The position numbers were made by a program, and so were the translations under genes. Positions 16,323-24,377 of a stretch of 49,418 nt of DNA are shown here, in pieces. The stretch spans positions 1 to 49,418 of the forward strand of contig DENL01000030.1 in NCBI GenBank assembly GCA_002359655.1, in the 5' to 3' direction. Under the pieces are notes generated by a model, which worked only from the letters and a program-made list of their open reading frames with translations, was not told the origin of the DNA and searched no databases. The stretch comes from Rickettsiales bacterium UBA2645 (GTDB lineage Bacteria > Pseudomonadota > Alphaproteobacteria > Rickettsiales > UBA1997). Every line of letters begins with the position of its first letter. Position 1 is the stretch's first letter.

Positions 16323-16611
16323 TTATTTTCTAGTGATTTTTTTGCGTAATTTTTGGAAAGCTTTTTGAACGGGGATTCCTTGCTTATTTTCCATTTCTTT
16401 TAGTGCTGATTTAATTTTATTAGCGCTTTCAAGTTCGGCGATTTTATTAATCATTTTTTGGTAGGATTTTGGATCCAAGAGGACAGCTTCAGCCTTACCA
16501 TTAATGGTTAAAACCGTTGGGTTATAAGTTTTATTTATGGTATTTGAGAATGTCGGAAGAATTTTGTTTGAATTCACTAAGAGAGCGGATGCCGTTTTTT
16601 ATGTCTAGCAT
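16323..16611 (-). pseudogene. frameshifted Phd/YefM-family antitoxin
   Basis: The N-terminal part is read from an ATG at 16611 as MLDIKNGIRSLSEFKQNSSD followed by ILKYHK and a stop. The remainder is in another frame (open from a GTG at 16577) and reads INKTYNPTVLTINGKAEAVL and LDPKSYQKMINKIAELES. Joined near 16540 these give a normal Phd/YefM antitoxin of about 94 residues: DNA-binding domain, VLTINGKAEAVL core and a basic toxin-binding tail. A one-base indel around 16535-16550 is the simplest explanation. Taking only the GTG-started frame would lose the first strand of the DNA-binding fold. With its toxin also truncated, the whole module appears dead. Confidence 0.7.
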
Positions 16612-16680
16612 GAGTTAAGATATCAATTTAATCTTAATTTAAACTTCAAGACATAAAATTACAAAATCAGATATTTTAAA

Positions 16681-17262
16681 ATGACAAAAAAAGTAAAAAT
16701 TGCAGTTTTGATTTCTGGACGCGGATCTAATATGCAAGCTATTGTAAAGGCTTGTGAGTCTGCTGATTTTCCGGCGCAAGTAGTGTTGGTTTTGTCTAAC
16801 AAAATTGATGCGGCGGGTCTGGAATTTGCTCGAGAGAAAAATATTAAAACGGCGTTTGTTGATCACCGTGAATTTTCTTCACGAGAAGAGTTTGACAAAA
16901 AAGTTAGTGCAGAAATTGAAAAATCTGGTGCAGAAATTATTTGTTTGGCGGGCTTTATGCGCTTGCTTTCACCTTGGTTTGTTGCGAGATGGTTTGATCG
17001 TCTGATTAATATTCATCCATCCCTTTTGCCAGAATTTAAAGGTGCTGACGCAGTTGGTGATGCAATCAAAGCTGGTGCAAAAAAATCTGGCTGCACGGTA
17101 CATTTTGTGCGTCAAGAAATGGATTCGGGGCCAATTATTTTGCAAAGCGAAGTGATGGTTTCTGCAACTGATAACAAAGAAACTCTTGCGGCAAAAATCT
17201 TGAAAGAAGAACATCGCATTTATCCCGAAGCGCTAAAAATTTTGTGCAATAAATTAGTCTAA
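16681..17262 (+). CDS. purN: phosphoribosylglycinamide formyltransferase
   Basis: Transfers formyl from 10-formyl-THF to GAR, the third step of purine synthesis. The 193 residues carry the substrate loop SGRGSNMQA (12-20) and the full catalytic set Asn110, His112 (INIHPSLLPEFKG) and Asp148 (EMDSGPII), matching Asn106/His108/Asp144 of the E. coli enzyme. It starts a tight run purN-def-gspF-bioD (gaps 3, -4 and 1 bases). No other purine gene is nearby. Confidence 0.97.
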   Translation: MTKKVKIAVLISGRGSNMQAIVKACESADFPAQVVLVLSNKIDAAGLEFAREKNIKTAFVDHREFSSREEFDKKVSAEIEKSGAEIICLAGFMRLLSPWFVARWFDRLINIHPSLLPEFKGADAVGDAIKAGAKKSGCTVHFVRQEMDSGPIILQSEVMVSATDNKETLAAKILKEEHRIYPEALKILCNKLV

Positions 17263-17265
17263 CAA

Positions 17266-17820
17266 ATGAAAATTCTCCCTTTGGTAATTGCTCCTGACCC
17301 TTTGCTTAAAAAAGTTTCTAAGCCTGTTGAAAAAGTTGACGACGCTTTGCGCCAATTTATGCGTGACATGATCAATACAATGTACGCTGAGCACGGAGTC
17401 GGTTTGGCAGCAGTACAAGTCGGTGTGCTGCAAAGAGTTTTGGTAATTGATGTTGATTACGAAATTGACGATCACCACCATCACGATCACGACGAATGTG
17501 GCGGAGTGCATGTTAGAAATACCAATCCGCGTTTTTTCGTAAATCCTGAAATCATCGAACTTTCTAAAGAAAGCTCTTCTTACAATGAAGGCTGCTTGTC
17601 TTTTCCTGAAGCACGTTCAGAAGTAATAAGGCCAAAAATTGTCAAAGTGAAATATCTTGATGAAAATAACGAAGAACACGTTGAAGAAATGAGTGGCATA
17701 CTCGCAACTTGTATTCAGCATGAGATCGATCATTTGAACGGAATAACTTTTGTTGATCATATTTCAAAGTTGAAACGTGAAATGATTATGAAAAAAATGC
17801 AAAAATTAAACAGAAAATGA
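17266..17820 (+). CDS. def: peptide deformylase with a His/Asp-rich insertion
   Basis: Removes the N-formyl group from nascent proteins. All three metal-site motifs are intact in 184 residues: GVGLAAVQ (44-51), EGCLS with Cys110, and HEIDH with His152, Glu153 and His156. Between the strand ending VIDVDYE and the VHVRNTNPRFFVNPE segment lies an insertion, DDHHHHDHDECGG (68-80), of five histidines with four Asp/Glu residues and a cysteine. Standard enzymes have a short loop there. The insertion could bind metal and help load the active site, but this is inference. The last 4 bases overlap the start of the GspF-like gene (ATGA). Confidence 0.96.
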   Translation: MKILPLVIAPDPLLKKVSKPVEKVDDALRQFMRDMINTMYAEHGVGLAAVQVGVLQRVLVIDVDYEIDDHHHHDHDECGGVHVRNTNPRFFVNPEIIELSKESSSYNEGCLSFPEARSEVIRPKIVKVKYLDENNEEHVEEMSGILATCIQHEIDHLNGITFVDHISKLKREMIMKKMQKLNRK

Positions 17821-19019
17821 ATTATTACCGTTTCAAAGCAATCGACAAATCAGGTCGATATATCAAGGGTAGACTGTCTGCTGAAAACCAGTTTGATTTA
17901 ATAAATATTCTTAAATCTTCTGGCCAAGAGCTGATCTCTTTCAAGCAAGAAAAGCAGCAAAGAATCGGTGGTTATTTCTTTGATAAAATTAAACCAAAAG
18001 ATTTGATTGTTGCCTTGATACAGCTCGAACAGCTTGATCGCGCTGGTGTTTCAATTTTAGATGCAATTCAAGATTTAAAAAATACCGCAGAATCAGCAAA
18101 AATCAGAACTTTGATGAATGAAGTTCACGACTCGATCAAAAACGGTAGTTTATTTTCTGAAAGCTTGGCCAAACATCCTGAAATTTTTAGCCAAGTTTAT
18201 GTCGGACTTATTGCTGCTGGTGAAAAAACTGGTAACTTATCTGACTCTTTCGCCAGCATTATTGACGATTTAAAATGGAACTCAGAAATGAAAAGAAAAG
18301 CCAGCAAAGCCACGCGTGGTCCATTGTTTGGTATTGCTCTGATGTTTGTTGTTTTAGGCGTTATGACCTCAGTTGTTATTCCAAAAGTAACGAGTTTCTT
18401 ATTATCTCAAAACCTAGATTTGCCCGCAATAACAACTGCTCTGATTGCCTTTTCTAATTTCTTTAAAAACTACTGGTATATTCCTGTTTTCGCTTGGCCA
18501 GTGACATGGCTAACTCTGAAAATTTTAAGGAGATCGCCTGAAATCGAGATCAAAATTGATCACTATAAATTAAAATCTCCTATCTTCGGCCCAATCTTGA
18601 ATAAAATTGATTCGGCAAAATTTTGTCAGTTTTTTTCGATGACTTTCAAAAGTGGCATGGGTGTTTTAGAGTGTCTGGATGCTGCAAGTGAAGTTGTAAA
18701 AAATAAAGCGATGAAGAGAGCAATAACTGAAGTAAAAAAACAAGTTTCAGATGGGCAGTCTTTGGCTAAAGCAATGTCGTCAGTGCAGTATTTTCCTAAC
18801 CTTGTGTCGAGAATGTTAAAAATTGGCGAAGAAAGTGGTAACATGGAAAATGCTTTAGCAAACATTAAATTCTTCTACGACCGTGAGATCAATGACTCGA
18901 TTGATAAATTAGTAGGAATGATTCAACCAACTTTGACAATCACAATGGGTGGTATGATTGCTTGGATTACGATTGCTGTTTTCGGGCCAATTTATGCCAC
19001 ATTTTCGAAAATTCAGTAA
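17817..19019 (+). CDS. type II secretion/type IV pilus inner-membrane protein (GspF/PilC family)
   Basis: 400 residues with two copies of the T2SSF domain (about 60-185 and 265-390), each ending in membrane helices, plus a short N-terminal region beginning YYRFKAIDKSGRYIKGRLSA. Repeated family signatures are GVSILDAIQDLKN and GMGVLECLDAASE, then GEKTGNLSDSF and GEESGNMENAL. GspF/PilC is the platform protein that couples the assembly ATPase to pseudopilus growth. No other pilus or secretion gene is nearby. Translation is coupled to def by a 4-base overlap, and bioD follows 1 base later. Whether it serves secretion, pili or DNA uptake cannot be told. Confidence 0.92.
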   Translation: MNYYRFKAIDKSGRYIKGRLSAENQFDLINILKSSGQELISFKQEKQQRIGGYFFDKIKPKDLIVALIQLEQLDRAGVSILDAIQDLKNTAESAKIRTLMNEVHDSIKNGSLFSESLAKHPEIFSQVYVGLIAAGEKTGNLSDSFASIIDDLKWNSEMKRKASKATRGPLFGIALMFVVLGVMTSVVIPKVTSFLLSQNLDLPAITTALIAFSNFFKNYWYIPVFAWPVTWLTLKILRRSPEIEIKIDHYKLKSPIFGPILNKIDSAKFCQFFSMTFKSGMGVLECLDAASEVVKNKAMKRAITEVKKQVSDGQSLAKAMSSVQYFPNLVSRMLKIGEESGNMENALANIKFFYDREINDSIDKLVGMIQPTLTITMGGMIAWITIAVFGPIYATFSKIQ

Positions 19020-19020
19020 G

Positions 19021-19668
19021 ATGCTTGAGGAGAAAATCTATTTCGTTGCTGCTGTTGGAACAGATATCGGAAAAACTTTTTTAGTAGAAAATCTTTGTCG
19101 AGTTTTGCCAAAAGTAACCGCTATCAAACCAATCGCAAGTGGCTCTCATGACGATGATAAAAACAGTGATAGTGCAAAAATTTTAACCGCTTTGGGTTTA
19201 GAAAATTCTAAAAGCAATTTAGATAGTATCTCGCCTTGGCGCTTTAAAGAGCCAGTTTCACCACACTTTGCCGCTAAAAATTCTAATACTAAAATTGACT
19301 TTCTGGAAGTAAAAAATTTCTGTCAGAGAAAAATTTTTCAGGCAATTGATGAAGATAAATTTCTTTTTATTGAAGCTGCGGGTGGAGTTATGACGCCAAT
19401 TAATGATGAGAGAACTTTTTTGGATTTAGCAGCGCAATTAAAGATTCCTACCTTGCTTTTGACAGCTAACTATCTTGGTGCAATTAGCCACACTCTTTGC
19501 GCTGTCGTGGCTTTGAAATCAAGAAAGGTCAAGATCGAAAAAATAATCATCAACGAAGATTTGCCAAGTCAGACTAGTCAATCTCAGTCAATAGTTGAGA
19601 CAATAAAAAATTTTAGCTCGATCGAAACACTTTCTTTGAAAAACTTTCTTAAAAACTTTCTTGATTAA
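19021..19668 (+). CDS. bioD: dethiobiotin synthetase
   Basis: Closes the ureido ring of dethiobiotin using CO2 and ATP in biotin synthesis. From the ATG at 19021 (MLEEKIYFVAAVGTDIGKTF) it has 215 residues; an in-frame start at 18958 would lie inside the gspF-like gene and is rejected. The P-loop GTDIGKT (13-19), the KPIASG substrate segment and the EAAGGVMTPI motif are present. It begins 1 base after the gspF-like stop. Other bio genes are not in the window. Confidence 0.92.
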   Translation: MLEEKIYFVAAVGTDIGKTFLVENLCRVLPKVTAIKPIASGSHDDDKNSDSAKILTALGLENSKSNLDSISPWRFKEPVSPHFAAKNSNTKIDFLEVKNFCQRKIFQAIDEDKFLFIEAAGGVMTPINDERTFLDLAAQLKIPTLLLTANYLGAISHTLCAVVALKSRKVKIEKIIINEDLPSQTSQSQSIVETIKNFSSIETLSLKNFLKNFLD

Positions 19669-19708
19669 AAAAGATTTTCTACTGCATATTGCAAGCTCTG
19701 CAAAGGAC

Positions 19709-19835
19709 TATACCAAATCTAAATTCTTTAGATTTGGTACAAATTATTTTTTACGCACCACGAGGTGCGCCCCGCCTTGCGGGGATCCCTAATATACCAA
19801 ATCAAATAATATCAATAAATTTTAGATTTGGTATA
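19709..19835. repeat. 127-bp MITE-like element with 15-bp terminal inverted repeats
   Basis: The ends TATACCAAATCTAAA (19709-19723) and TTTAGATTTGGTATA (19821-19835) are perfect 15-base inverted repeats beginning with TA. The left end pairs with an internal copy at 19727-19739 to give a 13-bp hairpin with a TTC loop, followed by a short T-run that could end bioD transcription. Two more GC-rich hairpins lie inside (19754-19769 and 19770-19784), and a second partial inner copy (19795-19803) pairs with the right end. No coding frame is present. It fills most of the bioD-argB gap. Confidence 0.7.
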
Positions 19836-19860
19836 ATAACTCAAGCAATAAATCAACATA

Positions 19861-20826
19861 ATGACTAACATAATAAATTTTGGTGATGCTCAAAAAGATG
19901 GCGCCGTAACACCAGTTGAAAAGCTTTCACTTCAGAAAGAAAAAAACCGTCAAGAATGGGCTAAAAAAGCTGAAGTGCTTTGTGAAGCTTTGCCTTACAT
20001 GACAAAATTTGCTGGCGAAACTTTAGTCATCAAATTTGGCGGAAGCGCAATGGGCGCAGACAATAATTTAAAAAACTTTGCTAAGAATATTGTTCTTCTA
20101 AAACAAATTGGAATCAATCCAATCGTGGTTCACGGTGGTGGTCCACAAATTGGCCAGATGTTGAATAAGTTAAATATCAAGTCATCTTTTGTTGATGGTT
20201 TGCGCGTCACTGACTCTGACACTGTTGATGTTGTTGAAATGGTTTTAGCCGGCTCAATTAATAAAATGATCGTTAAAGAAATTAACGCCGCTGGCGGTAA
20301 AGCGATCGGAATTTGTGGTAAAGATGGCAATTTGATCAGAGCCAAAAGATTAACCAGAACCAAAAAAGATCCCGACTCCAATATTGAAAAGATTTTGAAT
20401 CTCGGTTTTGTCGGCGAGCCTTATAAAGTTGATCCAGAAATTTTAGCTATTTTTGAAGACTCTGACATCATTCCTGTAATCGCACCAATTGGCGCTGGTG
20501 ACAATGGCGAAACTTTTAATATTAATGCTGACACCGCTGCTGGCGCAATTGCAGTTGCAGTACAAGCGGCAAAGCTAGTAATCTTGTCTGATGTTGATGG
20601 CGTGATGCTTTCAAATGGCGAGTTGGTCAGCCATTTAAATACCGCAACCGCAAGACAAATGATTGCAGATGGAGTAATTACCGGTGGCATGATTCCAAAA
20701 ATTGAAACTTGCATCGCTGCAGTTGAATCTGGAGTCGACTTCGCCCACATTCTAAACGGCGCTGTCGATAATATTCTTTTGATGGAAATCTTTACTGAAA
20801 GCGGTGCGGGGACGATGATTCTGTAA
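19861..20826 (+). CDS. argB: acetylglutamate kinase
   Basis: Phosphorylates N-acetylglutamate in arginine/ornithine synthesis. The 321 residues show the amino-acid-kinase fold: VIKFGGSAMG (about 56-65), HGGGPQIG (about 93-100), the substrate region FVDGLRVTD, and the C-terminal GGMIPKIETC. The N-terminal 45 residues, before LPYMTKF, are longer and more polar than in many homologues, although extended starts are common in alphaproteobacteria. It stands alone, and its convergent neighbour ends only 2 bases away. Confidence 0.97.
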   Translation: MTNIINFGDAQKDGAVTPVEKLSLQKEKNRQEWAKKAEVLCEALPYMTKFAGETLVIKFGGSAMGADNNLKNFAKNIVLLKQIGINPIVVHGGGPQIGQMLNKLNIKSSFVDGLRVTDSDTVDVVEMVLAGSINKMIVKEINAAGGKAIGICGKDGNLIRAKRLTRTKKDPDSNIEKILNLGFVGEPYKVDPEILAIFEDSDIIPVIAPIGAGDNGETFNINADTAAGAIAVAVQAAKLVILSDVDGVMLSNGELVSHLNTATARQMIADGVITGGMIPKIETCIAAVESGVDFAHILNGAVDNILLMEIFTESGAGTMIL

Positions 20827-20828
20827 GT

Positions 20829-21866
20829 TTACTGTGGTTTAGTTTTTATTATAACCTCATCTAACAAGCCGCCAAAATTTTTAGGTAATAGCTTCTTTAT
20901 CCTGTATGAGTACTTTGCTAGGTACCATTTTCCAAAGTTAATTCCATTATTTACAAAATAACAAAATTCATGGTCACCAACTCTTTCAGCATGAGAAGAC
21001 ATACAGCTGTTTCCGCGAAGCAATCCGTTGCATTTTGACAATAGAATAGAGTCAACAAGAGCTTCCATACCAAGTAAGTAGCGATGATTAGTTCTGTAAT
21101 TTATTAAGTTGTAAGAATTCACTTTTGAAGTTCTAAGAGCGTCTGAATAAAAAACTTTATCCCCATATCTTTTGATAAATAAGTCGAAATAGTCTTTCTC
21201 CTCCGTTGAGATGAATATTCTTTCAATCTTATATTTTTCTAAGATCTCGTCTGTATATCTTAGCATTTGTTCTGGCGTTGGCCCATATCCATGAAGTTGA
21301 GCAACGTTCAACTCTTTGCCTCTGAAGTGGACTCCAAGAATTCTTTTATCAAAAAAATGTGAGTATTTTTCTAACTCTTTTTCTACATTTTCTTGAAGAT
21401 GGATATTATTTTTAACGAAATCTTTGTAAGATTTTTCCTCTATTTTTTCGACCTCAAAAACAGATTGAGGTGCTGGTTCCCCATTGCAGAAAAAAACTCT
21501 TTTGCTTCTGTAAACCTCTTCTAAATCATAGGGAGAAACTTGTTTGAAATAGTACTCCCAAGAGTTTTCTTTTCCATTTATCGGAGTTTTTTCGTTATAC
21601 AGAGTTTTAAAATTTTTGAAGTCTATCACTGGAATCATTCCAAGCCTTTTCGCAGCCTGCATATGAGAGATTACTTGCGTAAAATTAGAAAAAAATCCAG
21701 CTCCAAGAAAGCTACGCCAAATAACATAAAATGTCTTGTCGGGATTTTCTTCACCAAATGTTTTTAAATATCCTCTGAGTTGATTGGTGAGATCAAAAGG
21801 ATATTTTTTATCAAATCTGTCGTGAGCGAAATAATGACTGTAAAGTGCTTTGCGAAATATTCCCAT
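20829..21866 (-). CDS. fucosyltransferase-like glycosyltransferase (NodZ/FUT8-type)
   Basis: 345 residues resembling O-fucosyltransferase/NodZ-like GT-B enzymes. The C-terminal half has GVHFRGKE (178-185), the nucleotide-sugar arginine motif of this group. It is followed by a Rossmann-type segment (YKIERIFISTEEKDYFDLF) and a late LLGMEALVDSILLSKCNGLL and SCMSSHAER region like the conserved donor-site end. There is no membrane span, so it acts in the cytoplasm or on its inner membrane face. Together with the next two minus-strand genes and rfbCD it suggests surface polysaccharide or glycan assembly. GDP-fucose as donor is only suggested by the family. Confidence 0.72.
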   Translation of the reverse strand: MGIFRKALYSHYFAHDRFDKKYPFDLTNQLRGYLKTFGEENPDKTFYVIWRSFLGAGFFSNFTQVISHMQAAKRLGMIPVIDFKNFKTLYNEKTPINGKENSWEYYFKQVSPYDLEEVYRSKRVFFCNGEPAPQSVFEVEKIEEKSYKDFVKNNIHLQENVEKELEKYSHFFDKRILGVHFRGKELNVAQLHGYGPTPEQMLRYTDEILEKYKIERIFISTEEKDYFDLFIKRYGDKVFYSDALRTSKVNSYNLINYRTNHRYLLGMEALVDSILLSKCNGLLRGNSCMSSHAERVGDHEFCYFVNNGINFGKWYLAKYSYRIKKLLPKNFGGLLDEVIIKTKPQ

Positions 21867-21911
21867 GATGCGTTTTAGATTATTGGTTTTGGAAAGGGTG
21901 GAGTGGTCACA

Positions 21912-22901
21912 CTATAGAATTTTAAAGCCGAAAATTATCAAGTTTAATATTTCAGCTATTAAAAATCCTACTGCCAGCCACTTAAAATTTCTTCTTTTCT
22001 TTTTTGATTTTGCCCATTTTATCAAGAAAAATGGGTCACGGTGAAAATCTAAATAAGCTTTTTCGGCGATAGAATTATTAGAAATTTCGCTGATTTTTTT
22101 GAGTTTAAAATCAGCGAAATCTTCAAAAGCAAAACTAGTTAAATCAATATCTCCAACTGTGTGCGTGCCGCTTTCATCAAAGCCAATATTTTTGGTCAGT
22201 GGTTTTAAACTATGAATTGTGTAGGCATTATTTTTAAACATGGCGTAAGTCATCTGAATATCCCAAGCGTTGATACGACCTTGTTTTTGCATACGCAGCA
22301 TATCCGCCATGTTACTGCCAGCGCGATTAAATTCTTTTATTAGTTTTTTATTTTTGATGAATTGGTCGTAATCTTTTACTTCAAAATCAATTTGTTGCCA
22401 TCTGTCGCGCCAAGTTCCCCAGCCCCAAGAAGAGCTTTTTGCGCGTACGAAAAAAATATCTTCTCTATAATCTTTGGGAAAAGTTACGAGATTTTTTGGA
22501 TAGTTAAATCCACTAACGCACCAAATATTTTTATCATTTTCATAAAATTCCAAAGCGCGATTGGTAAAGTTTAAATAGTATTTAGAAGTGATGATATCGT
22601 CTTCAATAACAATCACGCGATCATTATTTTCTAGGACAGAATTGATACCGTAAATTATTGAAAATTGCGAGCCATGATTAATTTCGCGCTTTGTAACATG
22701 AATTTTTTTAAATCTTTTTTCGTCATCAATAACATGGTGAACTTCTTTAATCGTCTTTAAATCTTTGATATTTCTTGGCCCGTCGCAAAAAATAAAAATT
22801 TCTGATTCCACAGCCAAATCGTTTTTGGCCAGAGCATCAAGCACCAATTTAGTTTTGTCGGCGCGATTAAAACAAAAAAATGCAATTGGTGCTAGTTTCA
22901 T
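21912..22901 (-). CDS. GT-A glycosyltransferase (family 2/GNT-I-like)
   Basis: 329 residues from the ATG at 22901 (MKLAPIAFFCFNRADKTKLV). A longer start at 22961 would overlap the upstream gene by 58 bases and is rejected. The GT-A features are a first strand ending FCFNR, FIFCDGPR, the helix before GSQFSIIYGINSVLE, and the metal-binding IVIEDDIITSKYYL (EDD). The segment SSWGWGTWRDRW is typical of this subgroup. The C-terminal 50 residues end in a basic stretch and a hydrophobic helix that probably anchors it to the membrane. It begins 2 bases after the DUF5672-like gene, as part of one transcript. Confidence 0.82.
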   Translation of the reverse strand: MKLAPIAFFCFNRADKTKLVLDALAKNDLAVESEIFIFCDGPRNIKDLKTIKEVHHVIDDEKRFKKIHVTKREINHGSQFSIIYGINSVLENNDRVIVIEDDIITSKYYLNFTNRALEFYENDKNIWCVSGFNYPKNLVTFPKDYREDIFFVRAKSSSWGWGTWRDRWQQIDFEVKDYDQFIKNKKLIKEFNRAGSNMADMLRMQKQGRINAWDIQMTYAMFKNNAYTIHSLKPLTKNIGFDESGTHTVGDIDLTSFAFEDFADFKLKKISEISNNSIAEKAYLDFHRDPFFLIKWAKSKKKRRNFKWLAVGFLIAEILNLIIFGFKIL

Positions 22902-22903
22902 TT

Positions 22904-23752
22904 CTAAAATCCTATAAATTTTTTCCAGAAGTCTGTAGAATATTTCTCCCAAGCGTGACAACCAAATGGTAATTTGTTCCCATTCATTTTATATAAATTT
23001 TCTGCCTGAACTTCAAAAGCAAAAGGAATTGCTTCTTCAGCGCTAGCCGATCTAAAACTGGGAAAAATTTTTGGTAAAGTTGATGCAAAAAAATAGTCTT
23101 CATGTGGTGGAGTGGAATGCTTGCAGATGTAGTTGCAGATTTCAGCAAAGGAATTTGTTTTGCAAAAAAAATTGGCAAAAAATCCAATAGTAAAGATCAA
23201 ATTTTTATGAGATTGAGTTCTGGACTTTGCTAAAATATTTCTAAGATTAATCATTTGATTAAAGCTTAATTTTTGTTTCATTAGACTGTTTATTTTTGAA
23301 ATATTTCTTAGCGAAAATCCGCCGTTTCCAGCAACTGGAATAAATTCTTTTTCCCTACCAGTTGTATCAAATTTTTTGAACCAAGGAGCACCAATAAAAT
23401 CAAAATTTTTATTGCACCAGTAATCTAATTGATCTTCAAAAACATACGCATCTAACTGATAGATCATCATAAATTTGTAGTTAGAAAACCGTTCGTAAAA
23501 TTTTTTACTGAGAAGTAATTTGTTATAAGAGTTTACATTTTTAAAATACCCATCTTCAAACATTTCTAATTTTATGATTGAATCTTGATCTGTAAACTTG
23601 GAGGTAAAAGATAGGTCTAATGATTCTGGACAAATGAAAAAAATAGGATGCTTTCTAAATATTTTTAACCCTTGAACAAGAGACAAAATCTCATTCTTAT
23701 TAGAAATATGTTTATAAACTGGAATGATAATGCAGGCTTTATTTTTTTGCAT
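22904..23752 (-). CDS. DUF5672-like putative glycosyltransferase
   Basis: 282 residues. The N-terminus MQKNKACIIIPVYK is a GT-A-like first strand, followed by MMIYQLDAYVFEDQLDYWC and by DFIGAPWF and AGNGGFSLRN (acceptor/donor-site motifs shared with DUF5672 proteins). The segment TPPHEDYFFAS fits the family's acidic motif. It has no membrane span. Being the promoter-proximal gene of the three-gene minus-strand run, it is likely co-expressed with the two glycosyltransferases downstream. The sugar and acceptor are unknown. Confidence 0.72.
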   Translation of the reverse strand: MQKNKACIIIPVYKHISNKNEILSLVQGLKIFRKHPIFFICPESLDLSFTSKFTDQDSIIKLEMFEDGYFKNVNSYNKLLLSKKFYERFSNYKFMMIYQLDAYVFEDQLDYWCNKNFDFIGAPWFKKFDTTGREKEFIPVAGNGGFSLRNISKINSLMKQKLSFNQMINLRNILAKSRTQSHKNLIFTIGFFANFFCKTNSFAEICNYICKHSTPPHEDYFFASTLPKIFPSFRSASAEEAIPFAFEVQAENLYKMNGNKLPFGCHAWEKYSTDFWKKFIGF

Positions 23753-23828
23753 CTTTCAAATTTCAAAAACTTTATTGTAAAAAAATTGATCAATTATTTT
23801 TCTTAATCCTAAAACAAATTATTCAAAT

Positions 23829-24377
23829 ATGAATTTCAAATTTACGACAAATCAATTCTCTGGCGTTTTTGTGGTTGAACCAAAAATATTTCATGATGAG
23901 CGCGGATATTTCTGTGAAACTTACAAATATTCTCATTTCAATGCTGGCGGAATTTCTGATCGCTTTGTGCAAGATAATCAATCATTTTCAAAGCGTGGTG
24001 TGATTCGCGGTTTGCATTTTCAGATTGCGCCAAGGATGCAAGCAAAACTAGTTAGATGCGTTAGTGGTGAAATTTACGATTGTATTGTTGACTTACGAAA
24101 ATCTTCGCCAACTTTTAAAAAATATTTCGGCATCAAACTTTCGGCTGAAAACAAATTGATGCTTTATGTTCCAGCTGGCTTTGCTCATGGCTTCTCAACT
24201 CTTTCTGAAACGGCAGAAGTTTCTTACAAAGTTTCAGATGAATATGACCCAAAATCAGAATTTGGTTTGCGTTTTGATGATCCAGAAATCGCTATTGATT
24301 GGAAAGTAAGTGACGCAATCGTCTCGCAAAAAGATTTGATCCTGCCATTTCTAAAAGATTTAAAAACCCTCTTTTGA
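23829..24377 (+). CDS. rfbC: dTDP-4-dehydrorhamnose 3,5-epimerase
   Basis: Third enzyme of dTDP-L-rhamnose synthesis. The 182 residues form the RmlC cupin. Catalytic His63 is in RGLHFQ, His120 in AGFAHGF and Tyr133 in VSYKVSDEYDP; the substrate-binding FHDERGYF region is at 21-28. It is immediately followed by rfbD with no gap (TGA-ATG). The first two pathway genes (rfbA, rfbB) are not here. Confidence 0.95.
   Translation: MNFKFTTNQFSGVFVVEPKIFHDERGYFCETYKYSHFNAGGISDRFVQDNQSFSKRGVIRGLHFQIAPRMQAKLVRCVSGEIYDCIVDLRKSSPTFKKYFGIKLSAENKLMLYVPAGFAHGFSTLSETAEVSYKVSDEYDPKSEFGLRFDDPEIAIDWKVSDAIVSQKDLILPFLKDLKTLF

Noticed and set aside
17817..19019. A complete type II secretion or type IV pilus locus
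   Set aside because: Only the GspF/PilC-like gene is present; no ATPase, pilin or secretin gene in the window.
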